A stretch of 64,000 nucleotides of DNA from NCBI RefSeq assembly GCF_006715785.1, contig NZ_VFNX01000001.1, forward strand, positions 1,378,501 to 1,442,500, read 5' to 3'. Below, one piece after another: positions 54,423 to 63,920 of this stretch. Numbering within the stretch: the stretch's first letter is position 1; every line of letters starts with the position of its first letter. Made by a program: the position numbers and the translations under genes. This DNA is from Streptomyces puniciscabiei (lineage in GTDB: Bacteria; Actinomycetota; Actinomycetes; Streptomycetales; Streptomycetaceae). The notes beneath the pieces were generated by a model. That model did no database searches and was not told where the DNA came from. It saw only the letters and a program-made list of their open reading frames with translations.

Positions 54423-57400
54423 GTGCAGGGACGTTTCAAGAGGGATGGCAGCGCTTCGGCGGAGCCGGAGTCGCACGACGGGACTGGCCCCATGAAGGGC
54501 AGCTCCTCGCCCCAGCACGCCCAGAACCCGGGCCCGGCTCCGTCCGCGGACGGCGGTGAGCGCGGCGGACGTCCTGGCGTGTCGGCCCCGACGGCCGCCA
54601 ACGGGACCGGCTCCTCCGGCGCCGCCCCCGCGCCGGCCATCAAGCCCGCCAAGGGCCCGAGCGGCCCCGGCTCGCGCCTGGCCCTGCGCAACTGGCGCAT
54701 CTCCACGCGCCTGGTGTCGCTGCTCGCGCTGCCCGTGGTCGCGGCGACCTCGCTGGGCGCGCTGCGCATCGACCAGAACATCACCGACATCCAGCAGCTC
54801 GACAACATGAAGCTGCTGACGGACATGACCAAGCAGGCCACCGAGCTGGCCGCCGCGCTCCAGGAGGAGCGCGACCAGTCCGCCGGTCCCCTGGCGCACG
54901 GTCTGAACGCGACCGACTACACGGTCAAGGGCTACCGGGACAAGACCGACCGCGCCCTGCAGAACTTCGAGAACTCCACCCAGGAGATCGACGACGCCAG
55001 CAAGAACGGCAACCTCCAGGGCGTCCGCGACAACCTCGTCGGGATCTTCAACCAGCTGGACCAGCTGGCCAAGATCCGCAAGGCGGCGTACGGGCAGCAC
55101 GACAACTCGACCCAGACGATCGAGTCGTACCACCGGCTGATCACCCAGCTGATCGATCTGTCCCAGGACATGGCCCAGGCGTCCAGCAACCCGGAGATGA
55201 TCTCGCGCACCCGCGCGCTCGCGGCCTTCTCCACCGCCAAGGAGTACGCCTCCGTACAGCGCGCCACGATCGCCGCCGCACTGCCCGCGACCACGTCCAC
55301 CAAGGGCGACCTCTCCGAGAACGACCGCCTCTACGGCCAGTCCGCGTACGACAGCGAGCTCTCGGAAATCGCGATCTTCCGGAAGATCTACGCGAGCCAC
55401 AACGCCGAGGAACTCCTCAAGCCGATCGACAACGGCAACCCGACGATCGAGTCCGCGGACACCTACGCCAAGCGCGTCTTCGACTCACGCGACGGCCTGC
55501 AGAGCCTGAACGCGCGCTCCTACCGCGACTGGGTGGACGACAGCTCGACCAAGATCGAGCAGATGAAGAAGATCGAGCACACGCTGCTCGAGGAGATGGA
55601 GCAGAAGGCCCGCGAGCTGAAGAGCGCCACCCAGCAGGACGCCATCATCTCCGGTGCGCTGATCCTGCTCGTGCTCGGTGTGTCGCTGGTCGGCGCGTTC
55701 ATCGTGGCCCGCTCCATGATCCGCTCGCTGCGCCGGCTGCAGGAGACCGCGACCAAGGTCGCCCAGGACCGCCTGCCCGAGCTGGTCAAGCAGCTGTCGG
55801 AGTCCGACCCGCAGGACGTCGACACCTCGGTGGAGTCGGTCGGTGTGCACTCCCGGGACGAGATCGGCCAGGTGGCCGCGGCCTTCGACGACGTGCACCG
55901 CGAGGCGGTCCGCCTCGCCGCCGAGCAGGCCCTGCTGCGGGGCAACGTCAACGCGATGTTCACCAACCTCTCGCGCCGCTCCCAGGGTCTGATCCAGCGC
56001 CAGCTGTCGCTGATCTCCGAACTGGAGTCCCGCGAGGCCGACCCGGACCAGCTGTCCTCGCTGTTCAAGCTCGACCACCTCGCCACGCGTATGCGCCGTA
56101 ACGGCGAGAACCTCCTCGTCCTCGCCGGTGAGGAGCCCGGCCGCCGCTGGACCCGCCCGGTCCCGCTGGTCGACGTGCTCCGCGCCGCCGCGTCCGAGGT
56201 GGAGCAGTACGAGCGCATCGAGCTGGCCGCCGTGCCGACCACCGAGGTCGCCGGCCGCGTGGTCAACGACCTCGTGCACCTGCTCGCCGAGCTGCTGGAG
56301 AACGCGACCTCGTTCTCCTCCCCGCAGACCAAGGTCAAGGTCACCGGTCACGCGCTGCCCGACGGCCGCGTGCTGATCGAGATCCACGACACGGGTATCG
56401 GTCTCTCCCCCGAGGACCTCGCGGCGATCAACGAGCGCCTCGCCTCGCCGCCCACCGTGGACGTCTCCGTCTCCCGCCGCATGGGCCTCTTCGTGGTCGG
56501 CCGTCTGTCGCAGCGGCACGGCATCCGCATCCAGCTGCGCCCGTCCGACTCCGGTGGCACGACCGCGCTGGTCATGCTGCCCGTGGACGTGGCCCAGGGC
56601 GGCAAGAAGCCCGCTCCGGGCAAGCCGGGCGCGCCGGTCGCGAGCGGTGGCCCGGCCGCCGCTCAGGCCGCCGCCGGTGCCGCCGCGGCCCGGCGCCAGG
56701 CCGCGGGCGCGGGCGGTGGAGCCCTCGGCGGCGCTCCCGCCGGTGGCGGTCTGCTCGGTGCGGGTCCCGCTCCGCGCGGCCAGGTCGGCGCCGGCCAGGG
56801 TCCCCGGGCCGCGCTGCCCGGCAACGGCCAGGGCGGCCGTCCCGGTGCGCCGGGCGGTGCGCGCGGCCCCCAGGGCGGTCCCGGTGGCTTCGGTGGCCCG
56901 CAGCAGGGCCGGCCGGTGCCCGCGGGTTCCGGTGCGGGCGGCTTCGGCGGTCAGGCGCCCGGCGCCCCGCAGGGCCTGCAGGCCGCGAACCCGGGCGGCC
57001 CGCAGCAGGACGCCTTCGGCGGCCGTGGCCCGCAGCGGCCCGGTGCCGGCTCCGACCAGGGCCGCCAGCCCCAGCTGCCGCCGCGTGGCGGCCCGCGGGC
57101 CGAGCTGCCCGGCGGTGACCAGCAGCAGCGCACCCCGGGCTGGGCCGACACCCAGGCCCCGCTGTCGCGTGCCTCGCTGGACACCCCGCGCGGCCACGAC
57201 GAGCAGGACCCGGCGCACACCGCGCGCATGCCGCGCGTCGACGACCGGCAGGGTCCGGGCTCGACCGCCGAGATGCCGGCGATCCCCCGGTACGACGCAC
57301 AGGGCCCGGCGGCCACGGGCGAGTTCCCGCGCCCGCAGAACCCGCAGCAGACCGGCCAGTTCGCGCGACCCGAGAACCCCCAGCAGACCGGCCAGTTCCC

Positions 57401-58241
57401 GCGGCCCGAGAACCCCCAGCAGACCGGCCAGTTCCCGCGACCCGAAAGCCCGCAGCAGACCGGCCAGTTCGAGCGTCCCGGTGTCGCGGAGGGCCCGGGT
57501 CAGTTCGTCCGCCCCGACGTCTTCGGCACGCCGGCGCCGCGGCAGGACGACAGCGCGCGGAACACGGGCCGGGACACCGGCCAGTTCCCGGCTCCGCAGG
57601 GCTTCGACGGCGGCTACGACGGCAGCTCCACCGGCCGGCACGCCCTGCCCGGGCGCCAGGACCCGGCCCACACCGGCCAGTTCGAGCGTCCGCAGCCGCC
57701 CGGCCGGGACGACTTCGGCGCCCCGCGTTCGCAGGCCCCGCAGCAGCGTCCGGCCCAGCGTGAGCCGGAGGCGCTGCCGCCGGCCAGCGGCCCGGGCGAC
57801 GGCCGTACCCCGCTGTACGACACGCTGGAGACCAACTGGTTCCACGGCGGCGGGCAGCAGGAGTCCGCGCCGCAGCAGCCGCAGGCACCCGCCCCGGCCC
57901 CGCAGCGCCCGGCGGCCGCCAACGGCTCCGCCAACAGCTCCACCACCGGCTCCTGGCGCACCTCGCCGAACGACGAGCTCGTCCGCCAGGCCGAGCGCGT
58001 CCGGCAGCCCGCGTCGGGCGGTGTCACCACCTCCGGCCTGCCGCGCCGGGTGCCCCGGGCGAACCTCGTCCCGGGCACGGCTCAGCAGCAACAGCACCAA
58101 GCCGGTCCGCAGGTCTCGCGTGCGCCTGACGACGTACGCGGACGGCTGACCAATCTCCGTCGGGGCATCGCTCAGGGCCGTCAGGCCGGCAGCGGCCAGA
58201 CCGGCAGCTTCCCGAGCCCCACTCACCAGCAGGAGCGTTAG
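54423..58241 (+). CDS. cvnA1: Conservon sensor histidine-kinase-like protein CvnA (first copy)
   Basis: 1272 residues if read from GTG 54423 (VQGRFKRDGSASAEPES); ATG 54492 is the other candidate. Topology: cytoplasmic Pro/Ser-rich N-terminus, TM1 (about 96-115), extracellular nitrate/nitrite-sensing-like helical domain (about 120-400), TM2 (about 406-436), HAMP, and a HATPase domain (about 612-723) with N-box HLLAELLENATSFSS and HDTGIGLSPEDLAAIN. No conserved phospho-accepting His is obvious. A long Gly/Pro/Gln-rich tail with four NPQQTGQF repeats follows and ends in GGVTTSGLPRRVPRANLVPG. CvnA is thought to regulate the CvnB-D GTPase module at the membrane. The name follows from order in S. 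coelicolor. Confidence 0.9.
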   Translation: MQGRFKRDGSASAEPESHDGTGPMKGSSSPQHAQNPGPAPSADGGERGGRPGVSAPTAANGTGSSGAAPAPAIKPAKGPSGPGSRLALRNWRISTRLVSLLALPVVAATSLGALRIDQNITDIQQLDNMKLLTDMTKQATELAAALQEERDQSAGPLAHGLNATDYTVKGYRDKTDRALQNFENSTQEIDDASKNGNLQGVRDNLVGIFNQLDQLAKIRKAAYGQHDNSTQTIESYHRLITQLIDLSQDMAQASSNPEMISRTRALAAFSTAKEYASVQRATIAAALPATTSTKGDLSENDRLYGQSAYDSELSEIAIFRKIYASHNAEELLKPIDNGNPTIESADTYAKRVFDSRDGLQSLNARSYRDWVDDSSTKIEQMKKIEHTLLEEMEQKARELKSATQQDAIISGALILLVLGVSLVGAFIVARSMIRSLRRLQETATKVAQDRLPELVKQLSESDPQDVDTSVESVGVHSRDEIGQVAAAFDDVHREAVRLAAEQALLRGNVNAMFTNLSRRSQGLIQRQLSLISELESREADPDQLSSLFKLDHLATRMRRNGENLLVLAGEEPGRRWTRPVPLVDVLRAAASEVEQYERIELAAVPTTEVAGRVVNDLVHLLAELLENATSFSSPQTKVKVTGHALPDGRVLIEIHDTGIGLSPEDLAAINERLASPPTVDVSVSRRMGLFVVGRLSQRHGIRIQLRPSDSGGTTALVMLPVDVAQGGKKPAPGKPGAPVASGGPAAAQAAAGAAAARRQAAGAGGGALGGAPAGGGLLGAGPAPRGQVGAGQGPRAALPGNGQGGRPGAPGGARGPQGGPGGFGGPQQGRPVPAGSGAGGFGGQAPGAPQGLQAANPGGPQQDAFGGRGPQRPGAGSDQGRQPQLPPRGGPRAELPGGDQQQRTPGWADTQAPLSRASLDTPRGHDEQDPAHTARMPRVDDRQGPGSTAEMPAIPRYDAQGPAATGEFPRPQNPQQTGQFARPENPQQTGQFPRPENPQQTGQFPRPESPQQTGQFERPGVAEGPGQFVRPDVFGTPAPRQDDSARNTGRDTGQFPAPQGFDGGYDGSSTGRHALPGRQDPAHTGQFERPQPPGRDDFGAPRSQAPQQRPAQREPEALPPASGPGDGRTPLYDTLETNWFHGGGQQESAPQQPQAPAPAPQRPAAANGSANSSTTGSWRTSPNDELVRQAERVRQPASGGVTTSGLPRRVPRANLVPGTAQQQQHQAGPQVSRAPDDVRGRLTNLRRGIAQGRQAGSGQTGSFPSPTHQQER
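57339..57482 (+). repeat. 36-bp tandem repeat encoding NPQQTGQFxRPE in cvnA1
   Basis: Four in-frame units of 36 bases (57339-57374, 57375-57410, 57411-57446, 57447-57482) in the tail of CvnA1; further degenerate TGQF motifs flank them. Likely slippage-prone. Confidence 0.93.
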
Positions 58242-58664
58242 TTGAGTCCGATGAGCCAGGCGGCACAGAACCTGAACTGGTTGATCACCAACTTCGTGGA
58301 CAACACCCCCGGGGTGTCGCACACGGTGGTGGTCTCCGCCGACGGCCTTCTGCTGGCGATGTCCGAAGGTTTCCCGCGGGACCGCGCCGACCAGCTGGCG
58401 GCCGTCGCGTCCGGGCTGACCTCCCTCACGGCCGGGGCCTCCCGGATCTTCGAGGGCGGCACCGTGGCGCAGACGGTCGTCGAGATGGAGCGCGGGTTCC
58501 TCTTCCTGATGTCCGTCTCGGACGGGTCGTCCCTCGCGGTCCTGGCCCACCCCGAGTGCGACATCGGTCTCGTCGGCTACGAGATGGCACTGCTCGTCGA
58601 CCGCGCAGGGGCGGTACTCACCCCGGACCTGCGCGCCGAACTCCAGGGAAGTCTGCTTCACTGA
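58242..58664 (+). CDS. cvnB1: Roadblock/LC7 protein CvnB (first copy)
   Basis: 140 residues. Start TTG 58242 (LSPMSQAAQ) is supported by AGGAG 6 bases upstream; ATG 58251 is less well spaced. Roadblock/LC7 fold: NWLITNFVDNTPGVSHTVVVSADGLLLAMS and LTAGASRIFEGG. These act as GTPase-regulator subunits partnering with CvnD (like MglB). The gene directly follows cvnA1 with no gap. See the second copy at 63401, which is about 94% identical. Confidence 0.95.
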   Translation: MSPMSQAAQNLNWLITNFVDNTPGVSHTVVVSADGLLLAMSEGFPRDRADQLAAVASGLTSLTAGASRIFEGGTVAQTVVEMERGFLFLMSVSDGSSLAVLAHPECDIGLVGYEMALLVDRAGAVLTPDLRAELQGSLLH

Positions 58665-58775
58665 CCTCCCCCGGCACCACCCACCTCACGAAAACACCGT
58701 CCGGCCGCCACAATCCCCCCACCGGCCCCGTCCGACGGCTTGACTGACCGACTTGCTGTCCCGCCCGGAGGATTC

Positions 58776-59174
58776 ATGACCCCGCCCACCGCCCATCACG
58801 ATCCGTACGCGGAGCCGTACGGGGACGAGGGCGACCAGCCGCTGGTACGTCCGTACGCGATGACCGGCGGCCGGACCCGGCCGCGCTACCAGCTCGCCAT
58901 CGAGGCACTGATCAGCACCACGGCCGACCCGGCAGCGCTCATGGGACTGCTCCCGGAGCACCAGCGGATCTGCCATCTGTGCCGTGAGGTCAAGTCGGTC
59001 GCGGAGGTCTCCGCGCTGCTGGCCATGCCGCTCGGAGTGGCCCGGATCCTGGTCGCCGACCTCGCCGAGGCCGGCCTGGTCGCCATCCACCAGCCGGGTG
59101 GCGACGAGAACAACGGTGGCGCACCCGACGTGACGCTGCTCGAAAGGGTGCTCAGTGGACTTCGCAAGCTCTGA
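58776..59174 (+). CDS. cvnC1: DUF742 protein CvnC (first copy)
   Basis: 132 residues from ATG 58776 (MTPPTAHHDPYAEP) with GGAGGATTC upstream. A winged-helix-like DUF742 domain: RYQLAIEALISTTADPAALMGLLPEHQRICHLCREVKSVAEVSALLAMPLGVARILVADLAEAGLVAIH. Part of the conservon complex, possibly linking CvnB to downstream partners. Confidence 0.93.
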   Translation: MTPPTAHHDPYAEPYGDEGDQPLVRPYAMTGGRTRPRYQLAIEALISTTADPAALMGLLPEHQRICHLCREVKSVAEVSALLAMPLGVARILVADLAEAGLVAIHQPGGDENNGGAPDVTLLERVLSGLRKL

Positions 59175-59733
59175 CGGGGGCCGGGCCGCCACCACCTCCG
59201 CGAAGATCGTGGTGGCGGGCGGCTTCGGCGTGGGCAAGACCACGTTCGTCGGCGCCGTCTCGGAGATCAACCCGCTGCGCACAGAGGCCGTCATGACGTC
59301 CGCTTCGGCCGGCATCGACGACCTCACCCACACCGGGGACAAGACCACCACCACGGTGGCCATGGACTTCGGCCGCATCACCCTCGACCAGGACCTGATC
59401 CTCTACCTCTTCGGTACACCGGGCCAGGACCGCTTCTGGTTCATGTGGGACGACCTGGTACGCGGCGCGATCGGCGCGGTGGTGCTCGTGGACACCCGGC
59501 GCCTCGCCGACTGCTTCCCCGCGGTGGACTACTTCGAGAACAGCGGCCTGCCCTTCGTCGTCGCCCTCAACGGCTTCGACGGCCAGCAGCCCTACGCTCC
59601 CGAGGAAGTGCGGGAGGCCCTGCAGATCGGCCCCGACACCCCGATCATCACGACGGACGCCCGGCACCGCGCGGACGCCAAGAGTGCGCTGATCACGCTG
59701 GTCGAGCACGCCCTGATGGCACGGCTCAAGTAG
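59155..59733 (+). CDS. cvnD1: Conservon small GTPase-like protein CvnD (first copy)
   Basis: 192 residues from GTG 59155, overlapping cvnC1 by 20 bases. P-loop GGFGVGKTTF (22-31), switch-II-like LFGTPGQDRFWFMWDD, and VVALNGFDGQQ as the NKxD-like guanine-specificity motif with Asn but no Lys. Ras/MglA-like. Ends the first conservon. Confidence 0.95.
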   Translation: MDFASSDGGRAATTSAKIVVAGGFGVGKTTFVGAVSEINPLRTEAVMTSASAGIDDLTHTGDKTTTTVAMDFGRITLDQDLILYLFGTPGQDRFWFMWDDLVRGAIGAVVLVDTRRLADCFPAVDYFENSGLPFVVALNGFDGQQPYAPEEVREALQIGPDTPIITTDARHRADAKSALITLVEHALMARLK

Positions 59734-59785
59734 CACACACGTACGCACTCAAGTGCGACGTCCTGTACGGCAGTTGTCGTAACGG

Positions 59786-59829
59786 ACGCCGGAGCCGGCT
59801 GTGGCCTTTGACACGGTCGGCTCCGGTGT
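59786..59829 (+). terminator. Terminator of the first conservon
   Basis: CCGGAGCCG (59789-59797) and CGGCTCCGG (59818-59826), extended to about 12 bp by G-U pairing, with a 20-base loop, 53 bases after the cvnD1 stop. Confidence 0.7.
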
Positions 59830-60123
59830 TCATAACAGTTCGGCAGAGGAAACCCCCGGCATCGCAACGCGACGCGGTCGCGCAGTACCGCTCTGCTCAC
59901 AATCGCCCCGCCTTTTGCCGGGGCTCGCTCTTTATGACCGTTTTATCTGGGCCTTGCAAGAGCAGCACTCGACGGTTTCCGCTGTTTGGAAGAGCACTGG
60001 TCCACGTGCTGGAATGCCTGAACTGCCCAATAGTCAACGACGTACTCAGTAGTCGATGACGAACGGGGCTCTGAGAGACTGCGGCACGACGTAGGTGCCG
60101 ACCGCCGAGAGGTTGTTGGTCGA
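59830..60123. promoter_or_regulatory. Intergenic region between the two conservons
   Basis: About 290 bases, AT-richer than the coding flanks at 59915-60060. No supported gene; it should hold the promoter of the second conservon, though I see no convincing -35/-10 pair. Confidence 0.45.
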
Positions 60124-63100
60124 GTGAGGCGAAGCAAGAACGGTCCCGAGCCGTCGGCACGGGGCAACTTCACCCCGCCGCCGCGCGCTGCGGCGCCCAC
60201 CCCTGTGACCGGTGCGGAGCCGGCGGCCGCTCCCGCGCCCAGCGGCGGCCGGTTCTCCCCGCGCAACTGGCGCGTGCCGACCAGGCTGAACGCGATCCTG
60301 CTGATACCCGTGGCGGTCGGTCTCGTCATGGGCGGCTTCCAGGTGAAGACCTCGATCGACACCTGGCAGCAGGCCCGTGACGCCGAGAACACCGCCCGCC
60401 TGGTACGCGCCTCGCTGTCGTACGCCGACGCCCTCTACAACGAGCGGGACATCACCACCGCTCCTCTGCTCAAGGGCAAGCTGGAGACCGCCCAGGACAA
60501 GGCGACCGTCGCGGCGGCCCGCAACACCACCGACCAGGCCGCCGACGCCTTCGACCAGGCCGCGCAGAACATGCCGCACAAGTCCGGCCTGGAGCGCCGG
60601 CTGAAGCTGTTCCGCGAGGCCGAACCCTTCCTGCAGACGCTGCGGGCCGGCGCGTACACCTCCAAGTTCACCGGCGTGCAGACCGAGGAGGGCTACGTCA
60701 AGGTCGCCCACCCGCTGATGGAGTTCGCCAACGAGCTCGGCCTGGGCACCGGCAACATCACCTCTTACGGCCGTACCGTCTACGCCATCTCGCTCACCAA
60801 GGCGGCGCTGTCGCTGGAGCGGTCGATCGGCATGCACATGCTGGTCAAGCCGGGTCCGGACGCCCCCAACCTGGCGAGCCAGCGCGTCGCCCTCTCCTCC
60901 TACGCCTACCTGGAGGGCATCGCCGTCGAGGAGTACATCGGCGGTGGCACCGAGGCCGACGCGGCGAGGCTGGACGCGGAGAAGAAGGAGATCCAGACCA
61001 AGGCCGCGGGGATGGTCCAGCAGGCCAAGGCCAAGGACCCGAACTACGTGGCGCCGCCGTCCAACCCGACGGTCATGGTCACGGACCTCGCCACGCTGGA
61101 CTCCACCAGCCCGCTCGCGCGTCAGCAGCTCGCCCTCAAGGGCGTCACCGCGGAGAACTGGTGGGCGGTCAACACTCTCAAGTTCGACGCCTACCGGCAG
61201 ATCGAGTCGGACATGGCCGACAAGGCGGTGAACGAGGCCTCCGACATCGCCGACAACGCCAAGACGTCCGCGTTCATCACCGGTGCCGTCGTCGTGGTCG
61301 CCCTGCTGCTCGCCTTCATCCTGGCCGGTGCCGTGGCCCGCCAGATGAGCCGCTCGATGCGCCAGCTGCGCAACGCCGCCTTCGGCATCGCCGAGCAGCG
61401 CCTGCCGATGCTGGTCGACCAGCTCTCCCGCACCGACCCCGGCCGGGTCGACACCCGGGTCGCCCCGATCCCGATCAACACGAAGGACGAGATCGGCGAG
61501 GTCGCCCGCGCCTTCGACCAGGTCCACCGCGAGGCGGTCCGGCTCGCCTCCGAGCAGGCCCTGCTGCGGGGCAACATCAACGCGATCTTCACCAACCTCT
61601 CGCGCCGCAACCAGTCGCTGATCGAGGGCCAGCTGACCCTGATCACCGACCTGGAGAACAACGAGGCCGACCCGGACCAGCTGGAGAACCTCTTCAAGCT
61701 GGACCACCTGGCCACCCGTATGCGCCGCAACGGCGAGAACCTCCTGGTCCTCGCGGGCGAGGAGCCCGGCCGCCGCTGGGACCAGCCGGTCCCCCTCGTC
61801 GACGTGCTGCGCGCCGCCTCCTCCGAGGTGGAGCAGTACGAGCGCATCGAGCTGTCCGGCGTCCCGGAGGCCGAGATCCACGGCCGCGCGGTCACCGACC
61901 TCGTGCACCTGCTGGCCGAGCTGCTGGAGAACGCCACCACGTTCTCCTCCCCGCAGACCAAGGTCCGCGTCACCGCGACCCGTCTGCCCGACGGCCGCAT
62001 CATGATCGAGATCCACGACAAGGGCATCGGCCTGACCGCCGAGGACTTCGCGGACATCAACCACAAGCTGGCCAACCCGCCGACCGTGGACGCCGCGATC
62101 TCCCAGCGCATGGGCCTGTTCGTGGTCGGCCGGCTGTCCGACCGGCACGGCATCCGCGTCCAGCTGCGCCCCTCGGGCGAGCAGGCCGGCACGACCTCCC
62201 TGGTCATGCTGCCGGACGCGATCACGCACGGCGGTGGCGGCGAGGCCCCGCTGGACCGCGAGGAGTTCACCGTCTCGCAGATCATCCCGGAGCAGCAGTT
62301 CCAGGGTGAGAACTTCAGCCAGGCGCAGCCCATGCGCACCGCCGCCGAACTGGGCTTCGACGACAGCCGGTACGTGGACGTCCCCGACGACATCCGCGAG
62401 CTGGACCCGGTCGGCCGCTCCCTGATGCGCGAGGAGCGCCGGGCGGCCCTGGAGGCGCAGACGCACGGCCAGCCGGGCGAGCCGCAGCAGGAGGGCGTCG
62501 AGCCCCCCGCGTACGAGGACCCGCTGCTCGGCGGCCAGCCGTCCTACCAGGAGCGGCAGCCCCGGTACGAGGAGCCCGCGTACGAGGAGCAGCAGGCCGC
62601 CTACCAGGAGCCATACCAGGAGAGCTACGCGGAGTCGCCCTCGGCGTCGCACGCGACCTCGTACGAGAAGCCGTACGACGAGCAGTTCTACCCGCCGAAC
62701 GGCGAGCTGTCGCAGGCCGACGCCTTCTCCGCGAACGGCGGTTACCCGGACCCGGCGTACCAGGAGCCGGCCGCCGGCCCGTCGTACCAGGAGCCGGCCG
62801 CCGGCCCGTCGTACCAGGACGACTGGCCGCAGCAGCCGCAGCAGGACGGCTACCGCAACGGCTATCCGGCCCATTACGCTCCGGAAACGGAATCGTCGCA
62901 GGCCGCTGACGCGAGTGACCGGAACCGCGTAGGCTTCGACCGTCCGGAACCGGCCTCACCCGCCGCCCACGAGCTGACCGACGCCGGGCTGCCCCGCCGC
63001 GGATCCGTCGCGAGCGGTTCCAACGGCTCGGGTCCCGCAGGCGGCACGGCGCGTGTGCAGCAGGGAACGCCGGCACCGGGCAACACCCCGGGGGCGAGCG

Positions 63101-63399
63101 GCGACAGCGGCTGGCGTTCGCAGAACGACGAGCGCTGGCAGCAGGCGGCGCAGCTCCGGAAGCCCAAGGCAGGCGGGGTCACCGCCTCGGGCCTGCCGCG
63201 GCGGGTGCCCAAGGCCAACCTGGTCTCGGGTTCCGCCGAAACCACCCCCCAGGGGGGCCCACAGGTCTCCCGCGCCCCGGAGGACGTCCGGGGCAGGCTG
63301 AGCAACCTGCGCAGGGGCGTCCAGCGCGGACGCAGCGCAGGCAGTGAAACGAACGGCCAGGGCTTCGGTCCTGACAGCACCTACAACCAGGAGCGTTAG
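60124..63399 (+). CDS. cvnA2: Conservon sensor histidine-kinase-like protein CvnA (second copy)
   Basis: 1091 residues from GTG 60124 (VRRSKNGPEPSARGNF). Layout like the first copy: TM1 (about 53-75), extracellular NIT-like helical domain (about 80-375), TM2 (about 380-405), HAMP, HATPase (about 589-699) with HLLAELLENATTFSS and HDKGIGLTAEDFADIN. The tail carries PxYQEP-type Tyr/Pro/Glu repeats instead of NPQQTGQF, then GGVTASGLPRRVPKANLVSG, QVSRAPEDVRGRLSNLRRG and QER as in copy 1. Sensor regions are divergent, so input signals probably differ. Confidence 0.92.
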   Translation: MRRSKNGPEPSARGNFTPPPRAAAPTPVTGAEPAAAPAPSGGRFSPRNWRVPTRLNAILLIPVAVGLVMGGFQVKTSIDTWQQARDAENTARLVRASLSYADALYNERDITTAPLLKGKLETAQDKATVAAARNTTDQAADAFDQAAQNMPHKSGLERRLKLFREAEPFLQTLRAGAYTSKFTGVQTEEGYVKVAHPLMEFANELGLGTGNITSYGRTVYAISLTKAALSLERSIGMHMLVKPGPDAPNLASQRVALSSYAYLEGIAVEEYIGGGTEADAARLDAEKKEIQTKAAGMVQQAKAKDPNYVAPPSNPTVMVTDLATLDSTSPLARQQLALKGVTAENWWAVNTLKFDAYRQIESDMADKAVNEASDIADNAKTSAFITGAVVVVALLLAFILAGAVARQMSRSMRQLRNAAFGIAEQRLPMLVDQLSRTDPGRVDTRVAPIPINTKDEIGEVARAFDQVHREAVRLASEQALLRGNINAIFTNLSRRNQSLIEGQLTLITDLENNEADPDQLENLFKLDHLATRMRRNGENLLVLAGEEPGRRWDQPVPLVDVLRAASSEVEQYERIELSGVPEAEIHGRAVTDLVHLLAELLENATTFSSPQTKVRVTATRLPDGRIMIEIHDKGIGLTAEDFADINHKLANPPTVDAAISQRMGLFVVGRLSDRHGIRVQLRPSGEQAGTTSLVMLPDAITHGGGGEAPLDREEFTVSQIIPEQQFQGENFSQAQPMRTAAELGFDDSRYVDVPDDIRELDPVGRSLMREERRAALEAQTHGQPGEPQQEGVEPPAYEDPLLGGQPSYQERQPRYEEPAYEEQQAAYQEPYQESYAESPSASHATSYEKPYDEQFYPPNGELSQADAFSANGGYPDPAYQEPAAGPSYQEPAAGPSYQDDWPQQPQQDGYRNGYPAHYAPETESSQAADASDRNRVGFDRPEPASPAAHELTDAGLPRRGSVASGSNGSGPAGGTARVQQGTPAPGNTPGASGDSGWRSQNDERWQQAAQLRKPKAGGVTASGLPRRVPKANLVSGSAETTPQGGPQVSRAPEDVRGRLSNLRRGVQRGRSAGSETNGQGFGPDSTYNQER

Positions 63400-63400
63400 T

Positions 63401-63823
63401 GTGAGCCCGATGAGCCAGGCGGCACAGAACCTGAACTGGTTGATCACCAACTTCGTGGACAACACCCCGGGGGTGTCCCACACGGTGGTGGTCTCCGCCG
63501 ACGGACTCCTTCTGGCGATGTCCGAAGGCTTCCCCCGCGACCGCGCCGACCAGCTCGCGGCCGTCGCCTCCGGTCTGACGTCTCTGACGGCAGGCGCCTC
63601 CCGGATCTTCGAGGGAGGCAACGTGAATCAGACGGTTGTGGAGATGGAGCGGGGATTCCTCTTCATCATGTCCATCTCCGACGGCTCGTCGCTGGCCGTG
63701 CTGGCCCACCCGGAAGCGGACATCGGTCTCATCGGGTACGAGATGGCCCTTCTGGTGGACCGCGCGGGCACGGTCCTCACCCCGGATCTCCGCGCGGAGC
63801 TCCAGGGAAGCCTTCTCAACTAA
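63401..63823 (+). CDS. cvnB2: Roadblock/LC7 protein CvnB (second copy)
   Basis: 140 residues from GTG 63401 (VSPMSQAAQNLNWL), same start architecture (AGGAGCGTTAG) as cvnB1. Differs at about nine residues: NVNQ for TVAQ, IMSI for LMSV, PEADIGLIG for PECDIGLVG, GTV for GAV, final N for H. The first 60 or so coding bases are almost identical to cvnB1. Confidence 0.95.
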   Translation: MSPMSQAAQNLNWLITNFVDNTPGVSHTVVVSADGLLLAMSEGFPRDRADQLAAVASGLTSLTAGASRIFEGGNVNQTVVEMERGFLFIMSISDGSSLAVLAHPEADIGLIGYEMALLVDRAGTVLTPDLRAELQGSLLN

Positions 63824-63827
63824 TTAA

Positions 63828-63872
63828 GGGACGATGCGTATTGGCGTCCCGTGGCCGTAAGGTTTCGGGACG
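63828..63872 (+). promoter_or_regulatory. Alternative hairpin region between cvnB2 and cvnC2
   Basis: One CGTCCC (63845-63850) can pair with GGGACG on either side (63828-63833 or 63867-63872), so two mutually exclusive hairpins are possible. May tune read-through to cvnC2 rather than terminate. Confidence 0.4.
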
Positions 63873-63920
63873 CGGCTCCACACGGATGGGTGCCCGGCGC
63901 AGTCGGAGGAGGAGAAGAGA

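Noticed and set aside
55485-58661. Very long open frame antisense to cvnA1 and cvnB1
   Set aside because: Same codon-bias artefact; no ribosome-binding site or domain, and CvnA/CvnB are clear on the plus strand.
60046-62874. 942-codon open frame antisense to cvnA2
   Set aside because: Shadow of the CvnA2 reading frame with repetitive LLVRRAGG-like product; not a real gene.
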